A stretch of DNA of 64,000 nt, taken from assembly GCF_900109605.1 (NCBI RefSeq), contig NZ_FOAM01000004.1, positions 1 to 64,000 on the forward strand, given 5' to 3'. Below, in pieces: positions 1-7,004 of the stretch (position 1 is its first letter; each line of letters starts with the position of its first letter). The translations under genes were made by a program, and so were the position numbers. Below the pieces are notes generated by a model. It saw only the letters and a list, made by a program, of their open reading frames with translations. It had not been told where the DNA came from and made no database searches. Source of the stretch: Xaviernesmea oryzae. GTDB lineage: Bacteria; Pseudomonadota; Alphaproteobacteria; Rhizobiales; Rhizobiaceae.

Positions 1-1
1 G

Positions 2-349
2 GGCGGAGAGGCTTCGCACTACAACGCCGTTCCGGACCTGCTGGCGATACCTGTCGGCAAGCCGAGACTGTTCCTCGCCGACAAAGGATATGACGGTGAT
101 TTCCTGCGCGAGGAACTCCTGATCCATGGGATCAGGCCAGTCATTCCGCCGAAGGCCAACCGGAAGAACCCGCCTGCCTGTGACTTCCGGGCATACAAGG
201 ATCGAAACCGCATTGAGCGGATGTTCAACCGCCTCAAGCAGTTCCGTCGCGTTGCGACCCGATACGACAAGACCCGAAAATCCTTCTCAGCATTTCTCGC
301 CCTGGCTGCCGCTAAGATATGGCTGCCATACTTTGTCAACAGGACCTAG
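2..349 (+). mobile_element. IS5-family transposase, C-terminal part (5' end outside window)
   Basis: This is an open frame from the window edge to a TAG at 347-349, giving 115 residues of a DDE transposase. The motif ADKGYD (codons near 77-94) matches the second catalytic Asp region of IS5/IS4-type enzymes. The stretch NRIERMFNRLKQ (from about 206) matches the Y/N-R-x-E-R...K signature that carries the catalytic Glu. The C-terminal phrase WLPYFVNRT is common in the IS427/IS1031 subgroup of IS5. The N-terminal half and left inverted repeat lie outside the window, and I could not define the right inverted repeat. The copy may be intact or truncated on the left. Calling it IS5 is secure; the subgroup is a recollection of family resemblance. 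Confidence 0.85.
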
Positions 350-639
350 ACTATTTGCGCAAGGGCACGCCCCTTCCTGCGGGAACCGCCACAGCCCGAT
401 TGGCTTCGTACACTGCGCGCGTGAGAAGTGGCGACCGGATCGCCGACGAGGCAGATATTCGGGATTGGCTTGGCGGTTTCACCAAGGCGGCTGTTTCCGA
501 GGAGTCGGTGGGGCTTGGGGGGTATGGAAAGGTCCTTACCGTTCTCGTATCTCCTACGGTCGGGCAGGATTACGAGCCCGGTGAAGATGGCGAGGAAGAC
601 AAACTGATTGAAAGCTGGACACCGCGGTTCCGTCGGTAG
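319..639 (+). CDS. Hypothetical protein remnant, probably cut at its 5' end by the IS
   Basis: A 106-codon frame starts inside the transposase gene in another frame and ends at TAG 637-639. Only the part after about 350 is likely to be old coding DNA. From LDYLRKGTPLPAG onward it reads like a real soluble acidic protein, with a Gly-rich middle and the charged end EDGEEDKLIESW. The first ten codons are simply transposase sequence in another frame. The simplest reading is that the IS inserted into a gene and left this C-terminal tail without its own start. I do not recognise the family. It could also be a chance frame. Confidence 0.3.
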   Translation: MAAILCQQDLDYLRKGTPLPAGTATARLASYTARVRSGDRIADEADIRDWLGGFTKAAVSEESVGLGGYGKVLTVLVSPTVGQDYEPGEDGEEDKLIESWTPRFRR

Positions 640-696
640 CGACCCGAAAGCCGTTAAAAGACAAAACATTACTTGCCTAGCGACAAAGCTGGCGCG

Positions 697-1188
697 CTAC
701 AGGTTCTTCAGGTCTTTGATCAGCGCGAACAGATGGAGCGGGTCGGTGGGTGACGGCGCGAAATCGAACCGCTCGTAAAAGGCACGCGCCCGATCATTCT
801 TGGCATGAACGGTGAGTGCCCGGATACCGGCGATGTCGGCGGCGGCGAGCGTGCGCAGTATGGCATCGCGCAAAAGTCCCGCGCCGATCCCCTTGCCCTG
901 CCAGCCTGTGCCGACACCCAGACGCGCGAGCAACATGATCGGCACGGGATGGCGGGCGAGACCCTTGGTCAGCCGCTCCGGCGCTTCGTCGTAGCGGACT
1001 TCGCCGACAACAAGCGTGTAGAAACCGATGACCACGTCGTCCGCCAGGCCGACATAGGTCTGGGACGCATTGGCCTGCTGGTTGGACAGGGCATGACGAA
1101 CGAGGAAGCGGTTCAGCGGTTCCTCGCCGCAATCGAAGGCTTCGACAGCATGGCGGCGGTTGAGCTTTTCGATGCGGAATTTCGTCAC
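697..1188 (-). CDS. GNAT-family toxin, TacT-like (tRNA acetyltransferase type)
   Basis: A 163-residue GNAT N-acetyltransferase. Diagnostic features of the TacT/AtaT/ItaT group are visible: CGEEPLNRFL at 20-29, the acetyl-CoA loop GWQGKGIG at 95-102, and the C-terminal AFYERFDF with the likely catalytic Tyr138. Known members acetylate the amino group of charged tRNAs and stop translation. The start is GTG at 1188, overlapping the stop of the upstream DUF1778 gene by 4 bases (GTGA), so the two are translationally coupled. Antitoxin-first order and coupling are typical of type II modules. The exact tRNA target cannot be read from the sequence. The gene lies on the accessory island and may help keep it. 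Confidence 0.85.
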   Translation of the reverse strand: MTKFRIEKLNRRHAVEAFDCGEEPLNRFLVRHALSNQQANASQTYVGLADDVVIGFYTLVVGEVRYDEAPERLTKGLARHPVPIMLLARLGVGTGWQGKGIGAGLLRDAILRTLAAADIAGIRALTVHAKNDRARAFYERFDFAPSPTDPLHLFALIKDLKNL

Positions 1189-1475
1189 GCGGGATCGCTG
1201 CCGGAGAAGAGGCTCGGCTCGTTAAGCAGCTTGCGCAAGCGCGGCAGATCACGGGGCGGGGCGTTCAGCGCGGAGACGAAAGCGTCCCATTGCTCGGGGG
1301 CGAGCTGAAAGACGCGGCGGTCGGCTAAAGCCTCCTCGGCGCGGCCGAGCGCGCTGGCGAGAACGAAGTCGGACAGTGTGCGCCGTTCGGCCTCGGCGGC
1401 GGCGGCAAGCGTGCGCTTCGCCTCCGGGGTCAGGCGGAGATCGAGTTTTTCGGTGCGGGCGGTGCGTATAGCCAT
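1185..1475 (-). CDS. DUF1778 ribbon-helix-helix antitoxin, TacA-like
   Basis: A 96-residue protein with an N-terminal ribbon-helix-helix region (roughly 8-45, containing KLDLRLTPEAK and RTLSDFVLASA) typical of DUF1778 antitoxins. The C-terminal part (FQLAPEQWDAFVSALNAPP) is the toxin-wrapping tail seen in TacA proteins. It is first in the operon and overlaps the GNAT toxin gene by 4 bases. By family precedent the RHH dimer binds the operon promoter and represses both genes together with the toxin. The start is ATG at 1475. The promoter should lie within 1476-1550, directly beside the structured region that begins near 1555. Confidence 0.88.
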   Translation of the reverse strand: MAIRTARTEKLDLRLTPEAKRTLAAAAEAERRTLSDFVLASALGRAEEALADRRVFQLAPEQWDAFVSALNAPPRDLPRLRKLLNEPSLFSGSDPA

Positions 1476-1554
1476 GGCGGATACCTCTTCTCCAACAAGG
1501 CTACCACATTTCGCCAGACATTGTCATGACAAATCGTATGGCGCGTTCGGACAC

Positions 1555-2095
1555 CCTTCCAACCGGCTGGAGGTTGGCCGCCGGGGTCGAGGGAGCCGAA
1601 AACGCCCTCGTCGTGGTGCAGGTCGCGAAAGCCCTGGCGGCATCCAACCGGCGGACGGTTGGCGGGCATCCAAACCGCGCAGGGTTGGTCGCGGTGTCCA
1701 GAGGGGTGCGAAAGCCCCTCGGTCATGGGGTGCCGGGGAGCCTGAAAGCGCCTCGGCGGGTGATCGGACGGCCCGACGTTCGGCCATGGTTCGGTGCCGG
1801 TGGAGAGGGATGTCTCCAAGCCCGGCGAGTGGGTTCCAAGGGGCGGCGATGCGCCCTTTGGTCATGGAGTGCAGAGGAGAGCGAAGTCTCCTTGCGAGGG
1901 GTCAACCGGCGATACGGTTGGATGGCGTGATGAGGCTCAATGCCGAAGGAACGCCACGGCCGGGAGGGTCCACGGGAGGCGCGCAGCGGGCCTCCCTGGC
2001 AAGGTCGGCGTGGTATTACCACGCACACCTTGCGATCTGCCCAAGCTCCCGCTCTCACAGAATGCGAGATGATAGTACGATGGTGCATTCAGTAC
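1555..2095 (+). ncRNA. Candidate large structured RNA: about 15 consecutive hairpins, no protein support
   Basis: This GC-rich stretch carries closely packed hairpins. Stem spans are 1559-1577, 1588-1610, 1619-1636, 1644-1662, 1670-1688, 1701-1720, 1732-1757, 1801-1818, 1836-1861 (10 bp stem), 1871-1895, 1903-1920, 1923-1956, 1974-1996, 1999-2033 (two stacked 7 bp stems) and 2060-2089. Loops such as GCGAAAGC (1625-1632, and again at 1708-1715) read as GNRA tetraloops only on the plus strand, which suggests that orientation. The module is repeated with change: TCGTGGTG (1611) and TCGCGGTG (1689) precede hairpins with the same loop but different, still paired, stems. GGTCATGGGGTGC (1721) recurs with one change at 1860. 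Open frames on both strands exist only because stops are rare, and their translations resemble nothing known. I do not recognise a described RNA class. Ends and strand are inferred. Confidence 0.45.
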
Positions 2096-3027
2096 CTTCT
2101 CAGGGGTGCCGGAAGTAAAGACTGTCGTGCCGTTTCGCCGTGGTAGTACCAGCGAACATGCAGGTGAGGCCGATATGGAGAACGGTATCGTTCGAGACAG
2201 ATTCTGACGCCGGACGTGCAGGGGAAATGACGAAGATGTCGTTGGACCCGGTTCCGCCCGAGCGCATCGTGCCCTGCGCCAGTCAATCGAGAAGCGCTTG
2301 CCGGCATTTTTAGGGCGGCGGCCTGCGACGGGTCGGAAGGACCCCTCATCCTCGTCGAAGCGCCCCGAGCTCGCGGCCTGTCGCTGTGCGGGCAGACGGC
2401 TCGCGGACTGTCGGGCCAAATCGCCAAAACGTCCAGAATAATCGACCGTCGTCGCTACGGCAGCCTAATTAACAGAAGATCAATTGAACGAAATTTCTTG
2501 AATATTCTGGTCCTGCGGCACATACTTACATAGCATACGATGCTATATTATAATAATAAATAAAGTAATATTGAAAAGATATGCTGCTTATGCAGCCTGT
2601 CACGCCAAGGAAAACTTGAGACACAAGAAATTTATATTACTCCTGGATCGACTGAAGATTCTTGTCGATAGCGATGCGGAACTGCGTGATGTCTTTCTCC
2701 ATCATGCCCTGAATAGCAGCCAGAGGCCGCACGACCCGATTGCGGCGAAGATTTCAGGAAAAGCCGCTGATAGCCGGGATCAGGGAAAGATCGATCATGC
2801 GGGGCCAGTTTGCCCATCATCTGGGGATGAGCACGTCAATGCAGACATGACCCCGGAAGGAATGTGCGTGGCAGAAGTCGCGCCACCTGTGAAACGGCGT
2901 GGTGCTCGTCCTCCCGAACACCTTTGACGAAGCGAGAAAGACCGTCAGCGTGCACTCGTCACGTAAGCACGCTGTACTCAGGAAATTTTCTCCGTCAGAA
3001 ATTTCCATTTAATATGTTCGACAAGAT
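2096..3027. other. Intergenic region, GC-rich then AT-rich, no supported gene
   Basis: From 2096 to about 2465 the sequence is still GC-rich and may continue the structured region, with weaker hairpins. From about 2466 it turns AT-rich (2530-2570 is almost pure A/T). A 118-codon plus-strand frame (2571-2927) has no plausible family or ribosome site and is rejected. On the minus strand, a frame ending at 2637 reads as a convincing C-terminus (MMEKDITQFRIAIDKNL, then stop) but is broken by a stop about 20 codons upstream. This may be the tail of a decayed gene. I see nothing else I can name. Confidence 0.5.
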
Positions 3028-3696
3028 TTAATACTGATCAATGACCGAAACAAAGATGTAACGGCTTCGCTGCGAATCCGAGAAGCAAAACTCGCTCCTT
3101 CCCCTGATTTTGGCAGCGTCGCTGCCGGTAACAGCTTGCAGAACGGGAAAGAACGCCGCGCCTGGGTAATCACTGTAAAAAATTGTCGCGATGACGGGAA
3201 TGCCAGAGACGCCAAGGCGCTTGTTCACAGCGGAACAAACGTCTTTTTTCAAAGAAACAAGAAAAATTGCAGGGTCAGATATGGCGGTTCCAACGTCGGG
3301 AATGTTGGTCCATTGCAATCTGATATGTCCTGGTTTGGTCAAGGCTCCTCCCGTGCAGGCTGGGCACGGAGCGCTCAAATCCTCGAAAGTTCGAGGCGGG
3401 ACACCACCCCCATTGGAATGAAAGACATAAAGCCTCGGGTCGGCGGGATTGCCCATGGGGCTAAAGTTCATTGTCCCGTTGTGCTGCTGGTAAACGTCAT
3501 TGTTGAATTTGATGTCCGTGATGCGCACACCATTCAGCACTTTCAAACGCGAGACGGCAACCCGAATCTGGCTGGTGAAATCGAGAAGACTTGCTGCGTT
3601 CAGCATGTCCTTTTCCCGTACACCGGGAGCGCCACTGCGCGAACTTTTTATCACGACATAGGACAGTCCCGTAAAAAGTGCGACCGCCATCAACAT
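3028..3696 (-). CDS. Pseudopilin-like membrane-anchored protein, hypothetical
   Basis: A 222-residue protein with one N-terminal hydrophobic helix (LMLMAVALFTGLSYVVIK). The helix is preceded in frame by DGRSGNVLF, whose layout resembles a prepilin-type leader followed by the pilin stalk helix. The body has four cysteines, including CPAC and DVCSAVNKRLG, a pattern I associate with pseudopilin-like proteins on alphaproteobacterial mobile elements. The open frame continues upstream of the first ATG (3696) for at least 50 codons without an ATG. Either the true start is a rare codon upstream, or the original 5' end has been lost. DNA around it is much more AT-rich than the chromosome, which suggests transfer. 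Function unknown; a role in conjugation or secretion surface structures would be speculation. Confidence 0.6.
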   Translation of the reverse strand: MLMAVALFTGLSYVVIKSSRSGAPGVREKDMLNAASLLDFTSQIRVAVSRLKVLNGVRITDIKFNNDVYQQHNGTMNFSPMGNPADPRLYVFHSNGGGVPPRTFEDLSAPCPACTGGALTKPGHIRLQWTNIPDVGTAISDPAIFLVSLKKDVCSAVNKRLGVSGIPVIATIFYSDYPGAAFFPVLQAVTGSDAAKIRGRSEFCFSDSQRSRYIFVSVIDQY

Positions 3697-3942
3697 CAGG
3701 AAGAGAACATTTCCTGACCGGCCATCGCTGTCGTCGATAGCTGTTGATATTCTTGATGAAGGGCGAACTTCACCATGGAGTATTTTCTGGTCAAAAACCG
3801 GTATAGAAATGCCAATTATATATTTTATAAAATATGATATAATGATTACACCGTATTATCTACTAAAATACTGTATATTCTACAGCATTTAACTATAATT
3901 ACTATCAATTTTAAATTTCCATAGGCAACGCATCGACCTGCA

Positions 3943-4644
3943 TCAGCTCTTATCTTCCGCTTGTCGCCGCCGCTTGCGCCGGGCCATCTTGCGATGGATT
4001 TTGCGATTGACCTTGGTCACGATCTCGATCGTCTCGTCGAACAGGTCTTCCTGATAGAACGTCGAGGGGTCTTCCCCCTCATCCCGCGAGATTCGGTTCT
4101 GACGGCGAAACGACCGATGAAGCTGATCGGCGAGGATGCGCATGAACTCGACATCGAAGTCGTGGTGGCTTCCCTTCTTTACCGGCCTGTTGAGCGGACC
4201 ATGCTGCTTTGCCGATAAAAGAACCAGGCGGTAGAGCTGTCCAGATGTGAAGCCGTGACCATAAGAGCGATAGAGCTTTTCGGAGACATAGTTCGGACGG
4301 TTGTCTGGTCGAACCCCACGATGTTGGCCGACCTCCCGGTCGATGGCATCCATCGCCGGGCCATCGACGAACATCGGTCCGCCCTCACTATAGAGCAGAG
4401 CCATTTCCTTGTAGAATGCGCTGAGCGTCGGATAAATCTCGACCGCCACCAGCCGCTCCCGGACGTAGCGATAGATGCGATAGACGGTGACATGGCTCAG
4501 ACCGGACCGCCTGATCGCCTCGATAGGCGGCGAGCCTTCACAGTAAGCCCGAATAACGATCTTGACCGCTTCCTCGTCGATTTTCGCCGAGGCCAAAAGC
4601 GCCACTTTTGCGGGCCGCACGGAAACGGGTTTTCGTGGTGTCAT
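3943..4644 (-). CDS. Helix-turn-helix protein of unknown function on the island
   Basis: A 233-residue basic protein. Residues about 22-62 (DEEAVKIVIRAYCEGSPP then IEAIRRSGLSHVTVYRIYRY) form a resolvase/Hin-like helix-turn-helix: an acidic first helix, then SGLSHVTVYR as the recognition helix. The middle (YSEGGPMFVDGPAMDAI) and the C-terminus (KVNRKIHRKMARRKRRR) are not known to me; the very basic end suggests nucleic acid binding. It is transcribed away from the small protein and recombinase genes at 4885-6927. The 240 bp between them carries an inverted repeat at 4810-4841. It may regulate that operon or its own promoter. It could also be a transposase or plasmid-type partner with only the HTH recognisable. 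Confidence 0.6.
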   Translation of the reverse strand: MTPRKPVSVRPAKVALLASAKIDEEAVKIVIRAYCEGSPPIEAIRRSGLSHVTVYRIYRYVRERLVAVEIYPTLSAFYKEMALLYSEGGPMFVDGPAMDAIDREVGQHRGVRPDNRPNYVSEKLYRSYGHGFTSGQLYRLVLLSAKQHGPLNRPVKKGSHHDFDVEFMRILADQLHRSFRRQNRISRDEGEDPSTFYQEDLFDETIEIVTKVNRKIHRKMARRKRRRQAEDKS

Positions 4645-4809
4645 TCAGGCCATTGAAACATATAGCATTTTTCGACAGACTTCTCCGTTTCGTTTACAAA
4701 TCGCCCTCCGGAGGCATTTTTCGCACTGCCGTGAAGCGCCCGTTTTGGCTATTTTTACAATCGAACAAGCCAAGCACAAGCCGCGAACATAGCCTTTGAT
4801 ATTCAAGCG

Positions 4810-4841
4810 ATAGTTGTGTATGCTTATGTAAATACAACTAT
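4810..4841. promoter_or_regulatory. Inverted repeat, possible operator of the recombinase operon
   Basis: ATAGTTGT (4810-4817) is repeated as ACAACTAT (4834-4841) around a 16-base AT-rich centre. It ends 43 bases before the ATG at 4885, where a promoter or operator would be expected. It also lies between two divergent transcription units. A regulator site is the likeliest reading; a recombinase binding site is the alternative. Confidence 0.4.
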
Positions 4842-4884
4842 ACTATTGGGTATCCGTTGGTTCGCGTCGAAGAAAGGGCGCGCA

Positions 4885-5214
4885 ATGGACAATGAAAAAA
4901 CAGGGCTCATGCCCGAATTCAATAAAGAGAGCCATGCGGGCGAGGCGGTTCGCCCGCCTGCACTCGCCTTCGACTACGAGCGCTACAAAGGGCAGGTCGA
5001 GGATTTCGACATGACCGATGACCAGAAGCGCGAGCTTCTGGAAACCCTCTGGTCGATCATGAAGAGCTTCGTCGAACTCGGGTTCAGTGCCGAACATTGT
5101 GGGCAGATTCTCGCTACGTTCAATATCGCCGCCGAAGACGCCAGCGATGCGGTAGAATCGGCTGATTTTCATGAGACGGAGACGCCAGCGCGGCAGCAGG
5201 ACGAGGAGGCTTAA
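4885..5214 (+). CDS. Small acidic protein encoded just upstream of the recombinase
   Basis: A 109-residue acidic protein beginning MDNEKTGLMPEF. The ATG at 4885 is preferred over the upstream ATG at 4816 because GAAAGGG sits about 7 bases before it and the upstream codons are AT-rich promoter DNA. Residues about 45-85 (MTDDQKRELLETLWSIMK, then SFVELGF) look like two amphipathic helices. The motif DQKRELLETLW...ILxTF recurs in small proteins found beside large serine recombinases in alphaproteobacteria. It ends 6 bases before the recombinase ATG, so the two are one operon. A recombination directionality or accessory factor is an inference from position only. Confidence 0.65.
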   Translation: MDNEKTGLMPEFNKESHAGEAVRPPALAFDYERYKGQVEDFDMTDDQKRELLETLWSIMKSFVELGFSAEHCGQILATFNIAAEDASDAVESADFHETETPARQQDEEA

Positions 5215-5220
5215 ATATCA

Positions 5221-6927
5221 ATGAGCGGAACGGCACAAAGACAGGCGGTCATCTACTGCCGCGTATCGAGCCTCAAGCAGGTCACGGTCGGCGACGGCCT
5301 GAAGAGCCAGGAGACCCGCTGCCGGGAGTTCGCCCGGATGAAGGGCTATGAGGTCGTCGAGATTTTCAAGGACGACATCACCGGCAAGCTGATCGAGCGG
5401 CCGGGCATGAAGGCCATGCTCGCCTTCATCCGCAAACGCCGGACGAGCGGCACGGCGGTCTTGATCGACGACATCTCGCGGCTCGCGCGCGGCCTTCAGG
5501 CCCATCTCGAACTGCGCGGGGCCATCGCCAAGGCTGGCGGCATTCTCGAATCCCCCTCCATCGAATTCGGCGAGGACCCGGATTCGATCCTTGTCGAGAA
5601 CCTGCTCGCCTCTGTTTCCCAGCATCAGCGCCAGAAAAACGGCGAGCAGACCCGCAACCGGATGAAGGCGCGTATCCAGAACGGCTATTTCGTCTTCCAA
5701 GCACCTGCCGGATACCGCTATGCCCGCGTCTCCGGGCGCGGCAAGATGCTGGTTCGCGACGAACCCGCCGCCTCGGTCGTGCAGGAAGCGTTGGAGGGCT
5801 ATGCTTCGGGACGGTTCGAGAACCAGGCCGAGGTCATGCGGTTCCTTCAGGCCAACCCGCTTTTTCCCAAAGACGCCACCGGCATCGTCCGTCACCAGCG
5901 CGTCGGCATCCTGCTCACCAATCCGGTCTATGCCGGATATGTCGAAGCGCCAGATTGGGGCGTGTCGCTGCGGGCCGGTCAGCATGAGGGGCTGATTTCC
6001 TGGCAGACCTACAAGCGCATTCAGGAGCGTCTCAACGGCGCGACCTATGCCCCGCGCCAGAAAAACATCAACGAGGACTTTCCCTTGCGCGGTTATGTCG
6101 GCTGCGCCCATTGCGGCACACGGTTGACCGCCTGCTGGTCGAAGGGCACGCACGGCAAGCACCCTTACTATCTCTGCCCGAAGCGCGGATGCGAATCCTA
6201 CGGCAAGTCGATCCGGCGCGACAGGATCGAGGGGGAATTCGAAACTCTGCTGCAAAAGCTCCAGCCATCGGAACGGCTCTTCAAGGTCGCGGTCACGATG
6301 TTCAAGGAGCTGTGGGATCATCGGCTCAAACAAGGCGAGTCGCAGGCAAAGGCGCTCGGTGCGCAGCTCGTCAAGGTCGAGCGGCAGGTCGCTCAACTTC
6401 TCGACCGGATTCTCGACGCCAGCGTGCCCACGGTCATTCGCGCCTACGAAGCAAAGGTTCGGGAACTGGAGGAACAGAAGCTCCTGATCGAGGAGCGCAT
6501 GGCGGGAGAGTCCCACCCGGCGGCGAGCTTCAACGACGGACTTAGAACGGCCCTCGGCTTTCTCGCAAGTCCTTGGAATCTCTGGAATACCGGCCGTCTC
6601 GAAGATCGTCGCGCGGTCCTGAAACTGGCTTTCGCGGGCCAACTGGAATATGCGCGGAACGAGGGGTTTAGAACGACGGATTTATCATTGCCGTTCAAGG
6701 TGTTAGGTGCATTCTCGGCAGAGAAAAAAGAAATGGCGCACCCGAAGAGATTCGAACTCCTGACCCCCAGATTCGTAGTCTGGTGCTCTATCCAGCTGAG
6801 CTACGGGTGCGTGTGGCAGCGGGCTGAACCGCTTGCGTGGCGGTTCTCTACAAACTGGCCTGATCGATTGCAAGCGGAAATGTCACGAAAATCGCAAAAA
6901 ACACCCGCGATTTCCTCAGCTCTTTGA
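5221..6927 (+). CDS. Large serine recombinase (site-specific integrase)
   Basis: A 568-codon frame. The N-terminal resolvase domain begins AVIYCRVSS, with the catalytic Ser at residue 16, and contains DDISRLARG with the conserved Arg pair. The recombinase domain follows (about 165-280, NPVYAGYVEAP). The zinc ribbon is C-x2-C near 295 (CAHCG) and C-x4-C near 320 (CPKRGC), followed by a coiled coil (about 375-435) and the C-terminal LPFKVLG. Translation then continues through the reverse complement of tRNA-Arg (residues about 505-530) to a stop at 6927. The last ~65 residues are therefore chromosomal sequence, not original protein, unless this fusion is normal for the inserted form. AGGAGG precedes the ATG by 11 bases. 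The gene most likely integrates the island at the tRNA gene. Confidence 0.9.
   Translation: MSGTAQRQAVIYCRVSSLKQVTVGDGLKSQETRCREFARMKGYEVVEIFKDDITGKLIERPGMKAMLAFIRKRRTSGTAVLIDDISRLARGLQAHLELRGAIAKAGGILESPSIEFGEDPDSILVENLLASVSQHQRQKNGEQTRNRMKARIQNGYFVFQAPAGYRYARVSGRGKMLVRDEPAASVVQEALEGYASGRFENQAEVMRFLQANPLFPKDATGIVRHQRVGILLTNPVYAGYVEAPDWGVSLRAGQHEGLISWQTYKRIQERLNGATYAPRQKNINEDFPLRGYVGCAHCGTRLTACWSKGTHGKHPYYLCPKRGCESYGKSIRRDRIEGEFETLLQKLQPSERLFKVAVTMFKELWDHRLKQGESQAKALGAQLVKVERQVAQLLDRILDASVPTVIRAYEAKVRELEEQKLLIEERMAGESHPAASFNDGLRTALGFLASPWNLWNTGRLEDRRAVLKLAFAGQLEYARNEGFRTTDLSLPFKVLGAFSAEKKEMAHPKRFELLTPRFVVWCSIQLSYGCVWQRAEPLAWRFSTNWPDRLQAEMSRKSQKTPAISSAL
6734..6810 (-). tRNA. tRNA-Arg (anticodon ACG)
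   Basis: Reading the minus strand gives a full cloverleaf of 77 nt with CCA encoded. The acceptor GCACCCG pairs with CGGGTGC, the D arm is GCTCAGCTGGATAGAGC, the anticodon arm is CCAGA-CTACGAA-TCTGG, and the T arm carries GTTCGAATC. Anticodon ACG (wobble A, read as inosine) decodes CGU/CGC/CGA. The 3' end faces the recombinase gene and its whole length lies inside that open frame on the other strand. The gene is intact, so integration restored it. Confidence 0.97.
6845..6873 (-). promoter_or_regulatory. Possible sigma-70 promoter of tRNA-Arg
   Basis: On the minus strand TTGCAA (6868-6873) and TAGAGA (6845-6850) are separated by 17 bases. They lie 34 bases upstream of the mature tRNA 5' end at 6810. 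Spacing is right and the match to consensus is moderate. Confidence 0.4.
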
Positions 6928-7004
6928 ATTTATTGATTTTTTTGAAATGGCGAAATGCACACCGTGGCCGGTCGGTGCTTCGCTTGCGAGACAGGGATTT
7001 GCGC

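Noticed and set aside
1555-2095. CRISPR array or group II intron
   Set aside because: Repeats are not identical and not evenly spaced, and there are no spacers or cas genes. No reverse transcriptase and no recognisable domain V hairpin are present.
1378-2427. Several 90-246 codon frames on both strands across the hairpin region
   Set aside because: They overlap one another on both strands, lack ribosome sites, and their translations are Arg/Gly/Pro-rich shadows of palindromic GC-rich DNA.
2571-2927. 118-codon plus-strand ORF
   Set aside because: It has no family resemblance, an odd composition and no clear ribosome site. A minus-strand tail in the same place looks more natural.
6735-6927. 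C-terminal residues of the recombinase as a genuine domain
   Set aside because: They are the reverse complement of tRNA-Arg plus flanking chromosomal DNA, so they are a by-product of integration.
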